From: JAQUGA01 sp038210985 | GTDB taxonomy: Bacteria; Bacteroidota; Bacteroidia; Bacteroidales; WCHB1-69 | NCBI GenBank assembly: GCA_038210985.1 | Contig: JBBQWB010000071.1 | Location: forward strand, 1-16,325 | Direction: 5' to 3' | Length of the DNA stretch: 16,325 nt | Shown: positions 15,055-16,325 of the stretch, in pieces | Numbering within the stretch: the first letter of the stretch is position 1 | Layout: every line of letters begins with the position of its first letter | Notes under the pieces: model-generated | The model's input: the letters and a program-made list of their open reading frames with translations, nothing else | Told to the model about the DNA's origin: nothing | Databases searched by the model: none | Made by a program: the position numbers and the translations under genes

Positions 15055-15083
15055 CCGTCATCCTGAGCTTCTCGAAAAAAGGA
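15055..15083. repeat. Dispersed intergenic repeat, degenerate copy 1
   Basis: The CCGTCATCCTGAGCTTCTCG sequence begins at 15055, with TCCT (15061-15064) able to pair with AGGA (15080-15083). It shares its first 12 bases (CCGTCATCCTGA) with the copy at 15095. Repeats starting 'TCATCCTGA' and ending 'TCGAAGGA' are widespread between genes in Bacteroidota; this one is degenerate at its 3' end. Confidence 0.6.
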
Positions 15084-15094
15084 ATAAACAGTAA

Positions 15095-15134
15095 CCGTCA
15101 TCCTGATTCGCCACGGCGAAGTCGAAGGAGACGG
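15095..15134. repeat. Dispersed intergenic repeat, copy 2 (REP-like hairpin)
   Basis: CCGTC (15095-15099) pairs with GACGG (15130-15134), TCCT (15101-15104) with AGGA (15126-15129), and TTCGCC (15107-15112) with GGCGAA (15115-15120). This gives a branched GC-rich hairpin in A/T-rich DNA, between two convergent genes. It is a fuller version of the copy at 15055. Confidence 0.7.
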
Positions 15135-15210
15135 AAACCACTCTCAATAATTATCTTTTCCTTTAGTGATTCGTTAAGGTGAACCAACAGGGGCAATAGC
15201 TGCGAAAAAA

Positions 15211-15257
15211 TTGCGATAGTTCGGATTTTTAGCACGAACTGCGTTTACTATGCTAAA
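15211..15257. repeat. Cluster of overlapping inverted repeats between convergent genes
   Basis: AGTTCG (15218-15223) pairs with CGAACT (15235-15240), and TTTAGCA (15228-15234) with TGCTAAA (15251-15257). The two helices overlap and cannot form together. The block is next to the stop of the minus-strand phospholipase D gene, so it could serve as its 3' end signal, but no clear T-run is present in that direction. Confidence 0.4.
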
Positions 15258-15276
15258 TATTCTGTAAAACCTGTTT

Positions 15277-16325
15277 CTAAAGCAAATGCCGAAAAGGAAC
15301 AAGCAACCAACCAATAATTTTTGAAAAATTAGAACGATTTTTCCATATTTCAAAATTAAAAGGAATACAATCTTTTAGCGTGTTATCGATAAACGAATTA
15401 AATAAGTTGCACAAAACAGGGTCTTTACCTTGAATCATAATTTCGTGCATATATCTAAATGAGCGATAATCGAAGTTTGAAGAACCAAAAACAAACTTTT
15501 CTTTATCAATCATTATTATTTTTGCGTGCAGATTATGCGGTTGATAAAGCCATATTTTTATTCCTGCCCGATGCAATATTCCAAGATACTTGTCTCGAAG
15601 GGAATCGGCTAAAGAAACATCCGAATTAAAAGGGATGAACACATTTATTTTTACACCCTTTTTTGCAGCAATAATCAATCGTCGTCGAAGTTTATAACCG
15701 GGTAAAAAATAAGGTGTTACAATTGAAATTTCAGTTTTAGCTCTGCGAATAATTCGCTCGTAATGAACTTTAACTTTTTGTCTATAAATGGAAGGAATAT
15801 CTTGTATTATCAGAAAATCATTAAACTTAATATTCCGTTTATATTGTTGTTTTTTATAAAATTGATTTTCGGCATTTTTAATATATCCTAAAATTATTTT
15901 TTTAAATGTAAGCGATAGATTACCCTCCATGCGAACAATTGACTCGCGCCAATCTGCTGAATATGCGGTAATGTTAGCAGAACCCACGTGCGAAATAAAA
16001 TCATCAATTACAACTATTTTCCGATGGCTACGTTGATGGTTTGCAGAAAAAAAATCCCAAGAAAATTTTATTTTTTCAAAAAAAACAACCTCTCCACCAT
16101 GTTTGGTGATTGGATTAAAAAAAGTTTCATCAACGTTTGTTCCCCATGCATCTACTAAAAGCTTAACCGTTAGTTTTTCTTTGCATTTTTTGCTCAACAA
16201 CGATAAAAAGCGGCGTCCCATTTCATCATTATTAAATCGATACGTTTCGATATAAATCGATGTTTTTGCATTTGAAATATCCTCATAAAGTTTGACAAAC
16301 CATTCTTTAGGTGTATCAAAAAGCA
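15277..16325 (-). CDS. Cardiolipin synthase-like phospholipase D protein (5' end outside window)
   Basis: The minus-strand frame remains open to the window edge. About 34 codons precede the internal ATG at 16221 and read as typical family sequence ('SIYIETYRF' then 'LLVDAWGT'), so the real start is outside. Two HKD motifs are intact. Counting from that Met, they are H66, K68 and D73 ('HRKIVVID'), followed by 'HVGSANIT', and H232, K234 and D239 ('HAKIIMID'), followed by 'FGSSNFDYRSF'. These form the two-half active site of PLD-type phosphatidyltransferases. The length and the absence of a membrane segment in the visible part fit a ClsB-like cardiolipin synthase, but other PLD-family lipid enzymes are possible. 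It converges on the EamA gene. Confidence 0.85.
   Translation of the reverse strand, partial: LFDTPKEWFVKLYEDISNAKTSIYIETYRFNNDEMGRRFLSLLSKKCKEKLTVKLLVDAWGTNVDETFFNPITKHGGEVVFFEKIKFSWDFFSANHQRSHRKIVVIDDFISHVGSANITAYSADWRESIVRMEGNLSLTFKKIILGYIKNAENQFYKKQQYKRNIKFNDFLIIQDIPSIYRQKVKVHYERIIRRAKTEISIVTPYFLPGYKLRRRLIIAAKKGVKINVFIPFNSDVSLADSLRDKYLGILHRAGIKIWLYQPHNLHAKIIMIDKEKFVFGSSNFDYRSFRYMHEIMIQGKDPVLCNLFNSFIDNTLKDCIPFNFEIWKNRSNFSKIIGWLLVPFRHLL

Overview
This AT-rich window looks like the chromosome of a Bacteroidota member, probably a free-living relative of the Bacteroidales/Marinilabiliales or Flavobacteriia. The evidence is threefold. Several genes are preceded by the Bacteroidota -7 promoter box TAnnTTTG and lack Shine-Dalgarno sequences. 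Many signal peptides end in 'AQ' or 'SQ'. Typical families are present: DUF4476, a Bacteroidota-style S41 peptidase, an M28 peptidase, TM2 and DUF2752. No rRNA, tRNA, CRISPR array, phage module or intact insertion sequence was seen.

Layout. (1) 3-3108: three co-directional genes, namely the 3' end of an unknown gene, an exported protein with a FlgT/LPP20-like N-terminal domain, and an exported protein with two DUF4476 domains. A clear intrinsic terminator closes the group. (2) 3109-3528: a non-coding stretch with a REP-like palindrome, a short piece resembling the C-terminal end of an IS200-like transposase, and a separate 19-bp-arm inverted repeat. (3) 3529-6556: a flavin-reductase-like protein with an apparent signal peptide, a CPBP/CAAX-type membrane protease, and a secreted GH5-like glycosidase whose start overlaps the protease stop. 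(4) 6557-7019: an intergenic region with a perfect 14-bp hairpin and the best promoter of the window. (5) 7020-10836: a tight operon of S41 C-terminal processing peptidase, M28 metallopeptidase and rsmI, with 2-nt gaps. (6) 10946-12134: two tandem TM2-domain paralogues separated by a terminator; the second overlaps a DUF2752 membrane protein that must use a non-ATG start. (7) 12150-13211 on the minus strand: a flippase-like/LPG-synthase-type membrane protein. (8) 13580-15006: an NlpC/P60 lipoprotein overlapped by an EamA permease. (9) 15007-15276: a convergent intergenic region with two copies of a dispersed 'TCATCCTGA' repeat. (10) 15277-16325 on the minus strand: a cardiolipin-synthase-like phospholipase D protein whose 5' end lies outside the window.

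Most products act at the cell envelope: exported proteins, proteases, a murein hydrolase, membrane-lipid enzymes and transporters. RsmI, a ribosome-modification enzyme, is the main exception. I see no compelling evidence for a new defence or mobile system. The best leads are the exported FlgT-like/DUF4476 cluster, the flavin reductase with a signal peptide, the TM2-TM2-DUF2752 group, and several long unexplained inverted repeats between genes.
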